Shown here in pieces: positions 7,651 to 14,835 of a stretch of 25,460 nucleotides of DNA. The notes beneath the pieces are model-generated. The model had not been told where the DNA came from. It did not search any database and saw nothing but the letters and a program-made list of their open reading frames with translations. The stretch is from Methylomonas sp. (GTDB taxonomy: Bacteria; Pseudomonadota; Gammaproteobacteria; Methylococcales; Methylomonadaceae): the NCBI GenBank assembly GCA_026990815.1, contig JALXCS010000075.1, forward strand, positions 1 to 25,460. Direction: 5' to 3'. The position numbers and the translations under genes were made by a program. How positions within the stretch are numbered: the stretch's first letter is position 1; each line of letters begins with the position of its first letter.

Positions 7651-7959
7651 ATGTGGAGAACGTTATTATTACTAGTAATCATGCCGGTTGCATTTGCTGA
7701 AACTGACAATTTAATGCCTCAACGTAAGCAAGTATTACAAGAGTTGTTAAAGAATGATTGTGGCGCTTGTCATGGTCTGACATTAAAAGGCGGCTTAGGC
7801 CCACCATTATTACCCGAGGCATTGGCAGGCAAATCAGACACAATGCTCGTCGATAAAATTTTGCATGGAAGAACAGGGACCGCTATGCCAGCCTGGGAAA
7901 AAATCATTAATGTGCAGGAGGCACACTGGCTGGTGCAATATCTAAAGAAATCAAGATGA
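7651..7959 (+). CDS. nirC: Cytochrome c55X-type NirC
   Basis: NirC is a small periplasmic cytochrome c of nir operons, linked to late heme d1 maturation or electron delivery. The 102-residue product has a signal peptide (residues 1-17, ending VAFA), heme motif CGACH at 37-41, and the very characteristic GLTLKGGLGPPLLPEALAGK run just after it, then GRTGTAMPAW with the Met ligand. It begins 4 bases after the stop of the previous cytochrome, and its TGA overlaps the nirF ATG (ATGA). The ATG at 7651 is preferred over an in-frame start at 7615 that would precede the signal peptide. Confidence 0.9.
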   Translation: MWRTLLLLVIMPVAFAETDNLMPQRKQVLQELLKNDCGACHGLTLKGGLGPPLLPEALAGKSDTMLVDKILHGRTGTAMPAWEKIINVQEAHWLVQYLKKSR

Positions 7960-9128
7960 TCAGATCCGTAGTTTTTTTGTTTTTTTTATTGTTTTTCCAG
8001 CCTGTTTTATGTCTTGCTGAATTGCGCGGCACAGGCGATCTTGGGGTGATTATCGAAAGGGCCAGTCATTCAGCCCTTATTATTAACACCAGCGACCGGT
8101 CAATTTTATCCCGGATTGAAGGTCTGGGTGACGTTTCTCATGCTTCCGTGGTATTTTCCCGTGACCAGCGTTATGCCTATATTTTTGGTCGTGATGGTGG
8201 CTTGAGTATAATTGATCTATTGTCAGGAAAAATTGTTAAACGCATTTTGCAAGCCGGAAACAGTATTGGCGGAGCAATTTCCCAGGATGGCAAACTTATT
8301 GCTGTCTCCAATTACACACCCGGCGGCGTAAAAATTTTCTCTGGCGATACCCTGGAATTACTTGCCGATATCCCCGCATTTTATAATGACAAACAACGTT
8401 CTAAAGTTATTGGTTTGGTCGATGCCCCCGGACAACGTTTTATTTGCAGTCTCTTTGATGCTGGAGAAATGTGGCTCATTGATGTGAAAAACCCTAAACA
8501 ACCTAAAATCAAAAAATTTCAGAATATTGGCAAACAACCTTATGATGCCTTATTGACTCCCGATGGTCGATATTATCTGGCCGGATTGTTTGGCGAACCG
8601 GGTCTGGCTTTACTTGATCTGTGGAATACCGAAGCGGGCGTCAAACGAATTTTAGGTGATTATGGCAAGCACGAAACAAAACTGCCCGTGTATAAAATGC
8701 CCCACCTGGAAGGCTGGACCATTGCCGGAAATCGAATGTTTGTTCCTGCGGTGGGCCAGCATGAGGTTTTGGTCGTAAATACTGTCAATTGGCAATTAAT
8801 CAAACGTATAGCTGTGGCGGGGCAACCGGTTTTTGTCATGGCACGTCCTGATGGCCGGCAAATCTGGGTTAATTTTGCCCTACCCGATAATCATCAATTA
8901 CAGATTATTGACGTCAAGAATATGGAATTGATCAAAACTTTAACACCCGGTAAAGCGGTATTACACATGGAATTTACGCCTCGCGGAGAAAATGTCTGGG
9001 TTTCTGTTAGAGATGAAAACAAGATTGTCATTTATGATACCAATAGTTTTGCCATTGAAAAAAACCTGACAGCCAACAAGCCCAGTGGTATTTTCTTTAC
9101 TTCCAGGGCCAATCAACTTGGTTTGTAA
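7956..9128 (+). CDS. nirF: Heme d1 biosynthesis protein NirF
   Basis: NirF is a periplasmic protein needed for a late step of heme d1 formation and related in fold to the d1 propeller of NirS. The 390-residue product starts with a hydrophobic export signal (about 1-22, FFLLFFQPVLCLAE); the Cys at about 20 is not in a good lipobox, so a soluble form is more likely. RGTGDLGVIIERASHS and SHASVVFSRDQRYAYIFGRD at the start of the propeller, then YDALLTPDGRYYLAGLFGE, KMPHLEGW and PAVGQHEVLV are family features. The start overlaps the nirC stop by four bases and nirD follows after three bases. There is no CXXCH, as expected. Confidence 0.95.
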   Translation: MIRSVVFLFFLLFFQPVLCLAELRGTGDLGVIIERASHSALIINTSDRSILSRIEGLGDVSHASVVFSRDQRYAYIFGRDGGLSIIDLLSGKIVKRILQAGNSIGGAISQDGKLIAVSNYTPGGVKIFSGDTLELLADIPAFYNDKQRSKVIGLVDAPGQRFICSLFDAGEMWLIDVKNPKQPKIKKFQNIGKQPYDALLTPDGRYYLAGLFGEPGLALLDLWNTEAGVKRILGDYGKHETKLPVYKMPHLEGWTIAGNRMFVPAVGQHEVLVVNTVNWQLIKRIAVAGQPVFVMARPDGRQIWVNFALPDNHQLQIIDVKNMELIKTLTPGKAVLHMEFTPRGENVWVSVRDENKIVIYDTNSFAIEKNLTANKPSGIFFTSRANQLGL

Positions 9129-9131
9129 GCC

Positions 9132-9587
9132 ATGCTGAGTCAGTTACAAAAAAAATTACTCAATGATTTTCAGCAGGACTTCCCTTTGTCCCCTGCTCCA
9201 TACGCAGATATTGCCAAAACCCTGGGCGTTAGTGAGCAAGAAGTGTTAAGTGCTTTACAGGAATTAAAACAACTGGACTTTATCAGTCGTATCGGCCCGG
9301 TTTTTCCGCCTAATTCTTTGGGCAACAGCATGCTGGTCGCTATGTCTGTTCCAGAAGAGCAATTACAAACAGTGGCCGAAATTATCAACCAGTTCCAGGA
9401 AGTCAACCATAATTATCATCGTGAAAACCGCTTTAATCTCTGGTTTGTTCTGATTGGCAACAATCAAAACCATCTTCATGCGGTCATTTCTGAAATTGAA
9501 TCAGAAACCGGATTTCCAGCCATGCGGCTACCAATGATAGCTAACTATTTTATCAACCTGGGATTTGAACTGGACTGGAATGATTGA
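9132..9587 (+). CDS. nirD: Siroheme decarboxylase subunit NirD
   Basis: The NirD-L-G-H proteins together remove two acetate carboxyl groups from siroheme to give didecarboxysiroheme, the first committed part of the heme d1 route; they act in the cytoplasm. The fold is Lrp/AsnC-like (winged helix at about 8-55, then a ligand domain), and such genes are often mislabelled as regulators. Here the key stretches are PLSPAPYADIAKTLGVSE, ISRIGPVFPPNSLG and NHNYHRENRFNLWFVL, the last carrying the conserved His residues. At 151 residues it is a normal stand-alone subunit. It pairs in sequence with NirG. The stop lies inside nirL (8-base overlap). Confidence 0.9.
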   Translation: MLSQLQKKLLNDFQQDFPLSPAPYADIAKTLGVSEQEVLSALQELKQLDFISRIGPVFPPNSLGNSMLVAMSVPEEQLQTVAEIINQFQEVNHNYHRENRFNLWFVLIGNNQNHLHAVISEIESETGFPAMRLPMIANYFINLGFELDWND

Positions 9588-10089
9588 TCAGCAAGATTTG
9601 CAGTTGCTCAAAACCATTCAGCATGGCTTGCCCATTACATCAAGACCCTATGCGGAAATTGGCAAACAAATTGGCCTGAATGAAACTGAAGTCATTGAAC
9701 GGATTGCCTTGTTCATGCAGACTGGATTGATTAAACGCCTGGGTGTGATTGTCAAACATCAGCGTTTGGGATATACCGCCAATGCGATGGTGGTATTTGA
9801 TATTCCAGATCATCGAGTTTCCGAAGTAGGAGAATCAATCAGCAAGGCCCGGTTTGTCAATTTATGTTATCAACGCCCCCGCCAAGGCAAGCAATGGCCC
9901 TACAATTTGTATTGTATGATTCATGGCAAAAGCCGGGAAAAAGTATGTCAACAACTGCAACAACTGATTAAAAGCCGTGATTTGGACCCATATGATCGGG
10001 AAATTTTGTTCAGTAAGCAATGTTTTAAACAGCGCGGCGCATTATATTTTACTCCTTCTCCCTCTCCTCTTTCCGTAGCTAATGGATGA
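9580..10089 (+). CDS. nirL: Siroheme decarboxylase subunit NirL
   Basis: Second Lrp/AsnC-like subunit of siroheme decarboxylase (169 aa). LPITSRPYAEIGKQIGLNE forms the winged helix, IKRLGVIVKHQRLGYTANAM the hinge to the ligand domain, and CYQRPRQGKQWPYNLYCMIH the conserved substrate-site segment with Arg and His. It is close in sequence to NirH. The ATG at 9580 lies within the end of nirD; a TTG at 9565 is the only upstream alternative and is less likely. The C-terminal tail (TPSPSPLSVANG) is extra and Pro/Ser-rich. It ends 8 bases into nirG. Confidence 0.9.
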   Translation: MIDQQDLQLLKTIQHGLPITSRPYAEIGKQIGLNETEVIERIALFMQTGLIKRLGVIVKHQRLGYTANAMVVFDIPDHRVSEVGESISKARFVNLCYQRPRQGKQWPYNLYCMIHGKSREKVCQQLQQLIKSRDLDPYDREILFSKQCFKQRGALYFTPSPSPLSVANG

Positions 10090-10525
10090 TACCGATAAAG
10101 CCATTATTAATTATTTACAAAAAGGGTTTCCAATTTGTGAATCGCCTTATCAGCTTGTCTCAGAACAACTTGGAATACCGGAAGCCGAACTACTCCAACG
10201 ACTGCAAAAATTACTTGATGAAGGCACCTTGTCACGCTTTGGCCCCATGTATCATGCCGAAGCAATGGGTGGTGCATTAACGCTGGCAGCGATAAAAGCC
10301 CCAGAACAGCAATTTGACGAAATTGCAGAAATCATCAATCGGTTTCCAGAAGTGGCTCATAATTATCAGCGCAATCATGATTTGAATCTGTGGTTTGTTA
10401 TCGCCACCGAAAGTTCAGATCGTATTCAGGAGGTCATTCAATCCATTGAGGAACAAACCCGACTACAGGTTTACAATATGCCTAAATGCAAGGAATATTT
10501 TGTTCAATTGCAACTGGAAGCCTGA
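10082..10525 (+). CDS. nirG: Siroheme decarboxylase subunit NirG
   Basis: Third Lrp/AsnC-like subunit (147 aa). LSRFGPMYHAEAMGGALTLAA is typical for NirG, and AHNYQRNHDLNLWFVI parallels the NirD segment, with Gln where NirD has His. The start at 10082 overlaps the end of nirL by eight bases, and the TGA shares its last base with the nirH ATG (TGATG). This points to translational coupling and equal subunit amounts. NirD versus NirG naming is by similarity and order; the two are close enough that names could be swapped without changing the complex. Confidence 0.88.
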   Translation: MDDTDKAIINYLQKGFPICESPYQLVSEQLGIPEAELLQRLQKLLDEGTLSRFGPMYHAEAMGGALTLAAIKAPEQQFDEIAEIINRFPEVAHNYQRNHDLNLWFVIATESSDRIQEVIQSIEEQTRLQVYNMPKCKEYFVQLQLEA

Positions 10526-11016
10526 TGAAATTAGATGCGGTTGACCGAGAAATCATTCAACAGACCCAAGCAGGATTACCTTTGGTTTCTAAACCTTATC
10601 ATGCCATTGCAGAAAAGATCGGAATCACTGCGCAAGAAGTAATTCGTAGAATGACGTGTATGCAGGAACACGGGATTATTCGCCGAATTGCAGCAATCCC
10701 TAATCATTATCGACTGGGTTACCGTTTCAATGGCATGACTGTTTGGGACGTGGATGATCAATATATCGATGAATTAGGTGCAAAAGTGGGGCAACTTACT
10801 TTTGTCAGTCATTGTTATCATCGACCGAGGCATCTACCCGAATGGCCTTACAATCTGTTTGCCATGGTTCATAGCAAAACCGAACAGGAGATTAAAATAC
10901 AAATTGATGTTCTTTCTGAAATGCTGGGATCATACAGCCGGGGACATGATGTGCTTTACAGTACCCGGATTCTGAAAAAAACCGGTTTGAGAATCAAAAA
11001 TTATGTTTCGGCTTAG
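10525..11016 (+). CDS. nirH: Siroheme decarboxylase subunit NirH
   Basis: Fourth subunit (163 aa) of the NirDLGH siroheme decarboxylase. LPLVSKPYHAIAEKIGITAQ is the winged helix, IRRIAAIPNHYRLGYRFNGM the hinge, and CYHRPRHLPEWPYNLFAMVH the conserved segment with several His and Arg residues. It is most like NirL, so the operon carries two D/L-like pairs. The ATG at 10525 overlaps the nirG stop by one base; an in-frame ATG at 10486 would run far into nirG and is rejected. The end overlaps nirJ by 14 bases. Confidence 0.9.
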   Translation: MKLDAVDREIIQQTQAGLPLVSKPYHAIAEKIGITAQEVIRRMTCMQEHGIIRRIAAIPNHYRLGYRFNGMTVWDVDDQYIDELGAKVGQLTFVSHCYHRPRHLPEWPYNLFAMVHSKTEQEIKIQIDVLSEMLGSYSRGHDVLYSTRILKKTGLRIKNYVSA

Positions 11017-12151
11017 CCAATTTATGCGGGAAGTCCTGCATCCCACACCAATAAAAGCCGTCCGAAAACCTTCTGGACCCGTTGTTATTTGGAATCTGAT
11101 TCGCCGCTGCAATCTAACCTGCAAACATTGCTACACCACTTCTGCTGATATCGATTTCCCTGGCGAACTCACTACACCGGAAATCTTTTTGGTCATGGAA
11201 GATTTAAAAACCTTCAAGGTACCCGTCTTGATTTTGTCGGGTGGAGAACCGTTATTGCATCCTGATATTTTTAGTATTTCTCAGCGGGCTAAAGACATGG
11301 GTTTTTACGTTGCCTTGTCCAGCAATGGCACATTGATTACAGAAGACAATATCGAAAAAATCGCAGCCATCAATTATCAATATATTGGCATCAGTCTGGA
11401 TGGTATAGAACAAACTCATGACCAATTCCGACAAAAGCCGGGTTCTTTCAAAGATTCCATCAGAGGCATTCGTCTTTGCCGAAAACATGGCATTAAGGCA
11501 GGCATTCGTTTTACCTTAACCCAGGATAATGTCTACGATTTTCCAGATATGCTGAAATTAATGGATGATGAAGATATCGACAAATTTTATTTGTCGCATC
11601 TAAATTATGGGGGCAGAGGCAACAAAAACCGCAAAGATGATGCCGCTTTTCAAATGACTCGACAAGTCATGGATCAACTGTTTGAAGCTTGTCTGAACTG
11701 GGAACAGCAAGGGATAGAAAGAGAAATTGTCACCGGAAATAATGATGCTGATGCCGTTTATTTTTTACATTGGGTGAGAAAAAACTTTCCGGAACAAGTC
11801 CAACACATTAAAACAAAACTGGAGCAATGGGGAGGTAATGCCTCTGGCGTTAATGTTGCCAACATCGACAATCTCGGCAATGTTCATCCAGATACCTTCT
11901 GGTGGCATTATCACTTAGGCAATGTTAAAGAACGGCCTTTTTCAGAAATCTGGCAAGATGTTTCCGATCCACTGATGGCCAGACTTAAACAGAACCCGAG
12001 ACCACTAAAAGGCCGCTGCCAAAGCTGTGGCTACCAGAAAATTTGCAATGGCAATACCCGTGTCCGGGCGCAACAAATTTACAATGACGCCTGGGCTGAG
12101 GACCCAGGGTGTTATTTAACTGCGGATGAAATCAGTCCCTATTATTGTTAA
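11003..12151 (+). CDS. nirJ: Radical SAM heme d1 biosynthesis protein NirJ
   Basis: NirJ is a cytoplasmic radical S-adenosylmethionine enzyme that removes the two propionate side chains of didecarboxysiroheme, leading to the oxo groups of heme d1. The 382-residue protein has CNLTCKHC (Cys 36, 40, 43) for the SAM-binding 4Fe-4S cluster, preceded by GPVVIWNLIRR, then LSGGEPLLHPD, SSNGTLI and ISLDGIEQTHD as in the SPASM-type branch. A C-terminal Cys set, CQSCGYQKICNGN plus DPGC and the final YYC, would bind an additional cluster. The gene overlaps nirH by 14 bases and its TAA overlaps the stop of a minus-strand gene. nirE and a second cd1 gene, frequent neighbours, are not present downstream. 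Confidence 0.95.
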   Translation: MFRLSQFMREVLHPTPIKAVRKPSGPVVIWNLIRRCNLTCKHCYTTSADIDFPGELTTPEIFLVMEDLKTFKVPVLILSGGEPLLHPDIFSISQRAKDMGFYVALSSNGTLITEDNIEKIAAINYQYIGISLDGIEQTHDQFRQKPGSFKDSIRGIRLCRKHGIKAGIRFTLTQDNVYDFPDMLKLMDDEDIDKFYLSHLNYGGRGNKNRKDDAAFQMTRQVMDQLFEACLNWEQQGIEREIVTGNNDADAVYFLHWVRKNFPEQVQHIKTKLEQWGGNASGVNVANIDNLGNVHPDTFWWHYHLGNVKERPFSEIWQDVSDPLMARLKQNPRPLKGRCQSCGYQKICNGNTRVRAQQIYNDAWAEDPGCYLTADEISPYYC

Positions 12152-12414
12152 CCTTCCCAACCAGTATTTTTATCAATCCATCTCAGACTCAACCAATACC
12201 AAAAAATCATTGGAACCATCATTGCCAACCAGCTCCAGTCGTCGATAAGAAAAACTTTCTTAACCCATTCATGTTCAGCAAAAAAAAGCGGCCATGGAAT
12301 ACAATACAGCGTAAAAATGATGCAAGTCCAAATTAAAATCAAAGCTCCCTTACGGGTATTTATGCTTGAGAATGCCAAGAAAACCCACATTGGCATATTT
12401 TCTTTTTTTTCCAT
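12148..12414 (-). CDS. Small membrane protein, unknown
   Basis: An 88-residue protein with two hydrophobic spans, about residues 19-40 (ALILIWTCIIFTLYCIPWPL) and 58-76 (WLAMMVPMIFWYWLSL), and a Trp-rich, positively charged loop between. I do not recognise the family. AGGG sits nine bases before the ATG at 12412-12414; a TTG twelve codons upstream (12450) is possible. Its stop overlaps the nirJ stop by three bases in opposite orientation (TTAA), so the two genes converge without any terminator space. It may be last in a minus-strand group with the next two small genes, though 127 bases separate them. Confidence 0.55.
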   Translation of the reverse strand: MEKKENMPMWVFLAFSSINTRKGALILIWTCIIFTLYCIPWPLFFAEHEWVKKVFLIDDWSWLAMMVPMIFWYWLSLRWIDKNTGWEG

Positions 12415-12541
12415 TTTTATAAACCCTGATAAAACTACTGAATCTGGCAACTAAACCAGTGAGCGAGCAATTCTACATTTTTTACATGACTCGTTCCAGC
12501 CATATTTTTTGAACAAAAGAAAGAAATTCAGACAAAAAATA

Positions 12542-12742
12542 CTATTTTTCAGGTGATTCTGCCTTAACATTGGGCCAATCTGAAAATGCGAAAACCCAGA
12601 TCATCAAAATATTAATGACGGGAATCAACAGCAAAACCACCCATCTTGGATCAAACCCGGCTTTGACCAGAATTTTTCCACCCGCCCAGAGAATACAAAG
12701 AAATAGGCCAATGAATAATAAATAAAAGACAAATATTTCCAT
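12542..12742 (-). CDS. Small two-span membrane protein, paralogue of the next gene
   Basis: A 66-residue protein of almost only two membrane spans (about 3-26 and 36-54) joined by a short loop. The signature KAGFDPRWVVLLLIPVINIL, then FSDWPN, recurs in the neighbouring gene as KAGFSPLWSLLVFVPGFGLL with VPWPN, so the two are tandem paralogues. Small proteins with an AGF-P-W-LL-P-N pattern are common in proteobacteria and uncharacterised. GAGGA lies seven bases before the ATG at 12740-12742, a good ribosome binding site. One base separates it from the upstream gene's stop. Confidence 0.7.
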   Translation of the reverse strand: MEIFVFYLLFIGLFLCILWAGGKILVKAGFDPRWVVLLLIPVINILMIWVFAFSDWPNVKAESPEK

Positions 12743-12743
12743 T

Positions 12744-13019
12744 TTATAAATCCTCTTTTGATGTCTGATTTGGCCATGGGACCAAGGCTAAATGTAAAAA
12801 TACTGCTAACAAGCCAAAGCCCGGAACAAAAACTAATAGAGACCACAACGGACTGAATCCGGCTTTTTTATAAATAAAAAAAACAGGCACCAAAATCATT
12901 AAACCAACAATTGCAACACGAAATATCTCCGGAACCATCATCATATTCTCCAATTTTTGGACATTGAAACCACTTAATTGAAAATCAATAGCACTTTCTA
13001 GGAAATTCGGTCCAGCCAT
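12744..13019 (-). CDS. Small membrane protein, paralogue of the preceding gene
   Basis: A 91-residue protein. The first 28 residues are soluble, then two spans follow at about 33-50 (FRVAIVGLMILVPVFFIY) and 57-77, with the shared KAGFSPLWSLL loop motif between. It lies one base upstream of its 66-residue paralogue, suggesting translational coupling and possibly a heteromeric pair. The start could also be one of the Met codons at residues 26-28 (ENMMMVPEIF), which would remove the soluble N-terminus and make it the same size as the paralogue. Function unknown. Confidence 0.65.
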   Translation of the reverse strand: MAGPNFLESAIDFQLSGFNVQKLENMMMVPEIFRVAIVGLMILVPVFFIYKKAGFSPLWSLLVFVPGFGLLAVFLHLALVPWPNQTSKEDL

Positions 13020-13053
13020 GATTAGGACTCTTGAGAAAAAGGATTCTCAGTCG

Positions 13054-13776
13054 TCAAACAAAAGCCACTGGCATTCCCAACTCCAACTGTAATTGAACGC
13101 TTGCATTGCCTCGGTTAACTGCTATTTCCACAAGTCCACATGAATTTTTATACCAAAATGACTGATTTTCTTTAACCATACAAAAAGTATCAGCTCTTTC
13201 CAACACCAAACGGCCCACTTTCAGTAGTTTGTGTTCCATACTTTCTTGATATCGAAGCCCTGTTATTGCATTTCCATAATGGTCAAAATAGATTATCTTA
13301 CCCAAATCAGCCTGCCAGTGCTCCAAATTGATTGCTTGAACCGGTTCAGCAATCTGTCTAATCCTCCCTTTCGATATCATTGCGGCAACAGGTGCAAAAA
13401 TGTCCCTGCCGTGAAAACTTGTAGAAGAATTATCAGGTTGCCAGGTTATTTTGTACCAAACAGGGGATTCTGATTGAACTGCGAGAGTATTAAACAACCC
13501 ATTTTCTGGGCCAACATAAAATTGCTCGTTGGCTTTTAAAACTACTGGCATTCTTTCCCCACCAACACCAGGGTCAATAACGGACAGAAAAACAGTATTT
13601 TGTGGGAAGTAACGACTTAATGCTGCCAAAAAATAACTGCTTAACAATGGATTACCAGTTGGTGCATTATCCACCAATCGAATAATTTTAGCTTCTGGCG
13701 CGTATTGATAAATTACGGCTTCCATTTGTCCAGTGTAAGGACCAGAAGCGCCAAAATCCGTAAATAACGCAATCAT
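13054..13776 (-). CDS. SAM hydrolase / SAM hydroxide adenosyltransferase (DUF62)
   Basis: Member of the DUF62 family related to fluorinase and chlorinase. Characterised bacterial and archaeal members without halide specificity split S-adenosylmethionine with water to adenosine and methionine. In the 240-residue protein the N-terminal motif IALFTDFGASGPYTGQME carries the nucleoside-binding Asp, then VIDPGVGGERMP, YVGPENGLF and FHGRDIFAPVAA with the Arg-Asp-His set used for water activation. The C-terminal barrel follows (YFDHYGNAITG). Length is typical. The next gene, ttcA, is 27 bases upstream on the same strand, so co-transcription is likely. Its physiological role in SAM control is not clear in any bacterium I know of. 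Confidence 0.88.
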   Translation of the reverse strand: MIALFTDFGASGPYTGQMEAVIYQYAPEAKIIRLVDNAPTGNPLLSSYFLAALSRYFPQNTVFLSVIDPGVGGERMPVVLKANEQFYVGPENGLFNTLAVQSESPVWYKITWQPDNSSTSFHGRDIFAPVAAMISKGRIRQIAEPVQAINLEHWQADLGKIIYFDHYGNAITGLRYQESMEHKLLKVGRLVLERADTFCMVKENQSFWYKNSCGLVEIAVNRGNASVQLQLELGMPVAFV

Positions 13777-13803
13777 TATTGAAATAAGAAGAGCATTTTC
13801 TTC

Positions 13804-14658
13804 CTATAATGATAGGATCTCAAGTCCTGCATCTCTGGCTAAAGTGGCTTCATTGCCAAACCGTTCTTGAGTTAAGCCAACAAAATCAAATAATTCTGTA
13901 TCGGCTAATTGCGAAGGAGCGACATTTTTCAGACTGGTGAAAATTGATTCAAGCCGTCCGGGAAATTGGTTATCCCATTGATTCAGCATGGTTTTCATCG
14001 CTTGCCTTTGTAGATTCTCCTGTGAACCACAGAGATTACAGGGAATTATTGGGAAATTTTTATATTCAGCGAAACGGGCAATATCTTTCTCCCGGCAATA
14101 TGCCATTGGCCGAATCACAATATTTTTTTTATCATCACTCAACAATTTGGGCGGCATCGCTTTCAATTTACCAGTGTAAAAAATATTGAGGAAAAAAGTC
14201 TCCAGAATATCATCGCGATGATGGCCCAAGGCTATTTTATTGATACCATGTTCTTCGGCATAGCCATATAATGTTCCTCTTCGGAGTCTGGAACATAAAC
14301 CACAGGTGGTTTTACCTTCTGGGATGACACGCTTAACAACACTATAAGTGTCTTTTTCAATGATATGGTAAGGAACGCCAATAGAATTTAAATAATCAGG
14401 AAGCACATGCTCGGGAAAACCGGGTTGTTTCTGATCAAGATTAACTGCAACCAGCTCAAATTGTACCGGCGCTGTTTTCAGCAAATTCAGCAAGATATCC
14501 AGCATGGCAAAGGAATCCTTACCGCCCGATAGACAAACCATGACCCTGTCGCCATCTTCGATCATTTTGTAATCGCCAATTGCTCTGCCGACTTCCCTTC
14601 GAAGCCTTTTCTGTTGTTTGTTGAATTCAGTTCGGGATTTCCTGATGTTTTCGGCCAT
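13804..14658 (-). CDS. ttcA: tRNA 2-thiocytidine biosynthesis protein TtcA
   Basis: TtcA thiolates C32 of certain tRNAs using ATP and a 4Fe-4S cluster. In the 284-residue protein the PP-loop SGGKDS is at 44-49, followed by CGLCSRLRRG (Cys 119, 122) and later CNLCGSQENLQR, whose Cys with the first pair hold the cluster. ALGHHRDDILETFF between them is also a family hallmark. I start at the ATG 14656-14658 (MAENIRKS); an in-frame TTG eight codons upstream (14682) is possible. The gene precedes the SAM hydrolase gene on the same strand. Confidence 0.95.
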   Translation of the reverse strand: MAENIRKSRTEFNKQQKRLRREVGRAIGDYKMIEDGDRVMVCLSGGKDSFAMLDILLNLLKTAPVQFELVAVNLDQKQPGFPEHVLPDYLNSIGVPYHIIEKDTYSVVKRVIPEGKTTCGLCSRLRRGTLYGYAEEHGINKIALGHHRDDILETFFLNIFYTGKLKAMPPKLLSDDKKNIVIRPMAYCREKDIARFAEYKNFPIIPCNLCGSQENLQRQAMKTMLNQWDNQFPGRLESIFTSLKNVAPSQLADTELFDFVGLTQERFGNEATLARDAGLEILSL

Positions 14659-14770
14659 AATTTGTAATATGTTCCTTGTCAAATCAGGTTCGAGAGTACG
14701 GATGCCCTTTTTAACCCATCAGATTTAGGATAGTTTGAAATTTTCTTCTGATGAGGGTGATTTAAGCGAC

Positions 14771-14820
14771 ATGAATTCCCCTCACCGCGCCCCTTCTCCA
14801 TCAAGGGAAGGATTGGCAAA
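14771..14820. repeat. Degenerate intergenic palindrome downstream of fabB
   Basis: The spacer between fabB and ttcA (14659-14835) contains CCCCTCACCGCGCCCCTTC, then TCCATCAAGGGAAGG. This looks like a decayed copy of the widespread bacterial intergenic motif with CCTCTCCC paired to GGGAGAGG. The CCCTT (14791-14795) and AAGGG (14803-14807) arms can pair, but without a T-run, so termination of fabB there is uncertain. Confidence 0.4.
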
Positions 14821-14835
14821 GTTTTATGTTATCAA

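Noticed and set aside
9132..11016. Four Lrp/AsnC-type transcription regulators
   Set aside because: The fold is similar, but order, operon context and the conserved His/Arg segments identify them as siroheme decarboxylase subunits.
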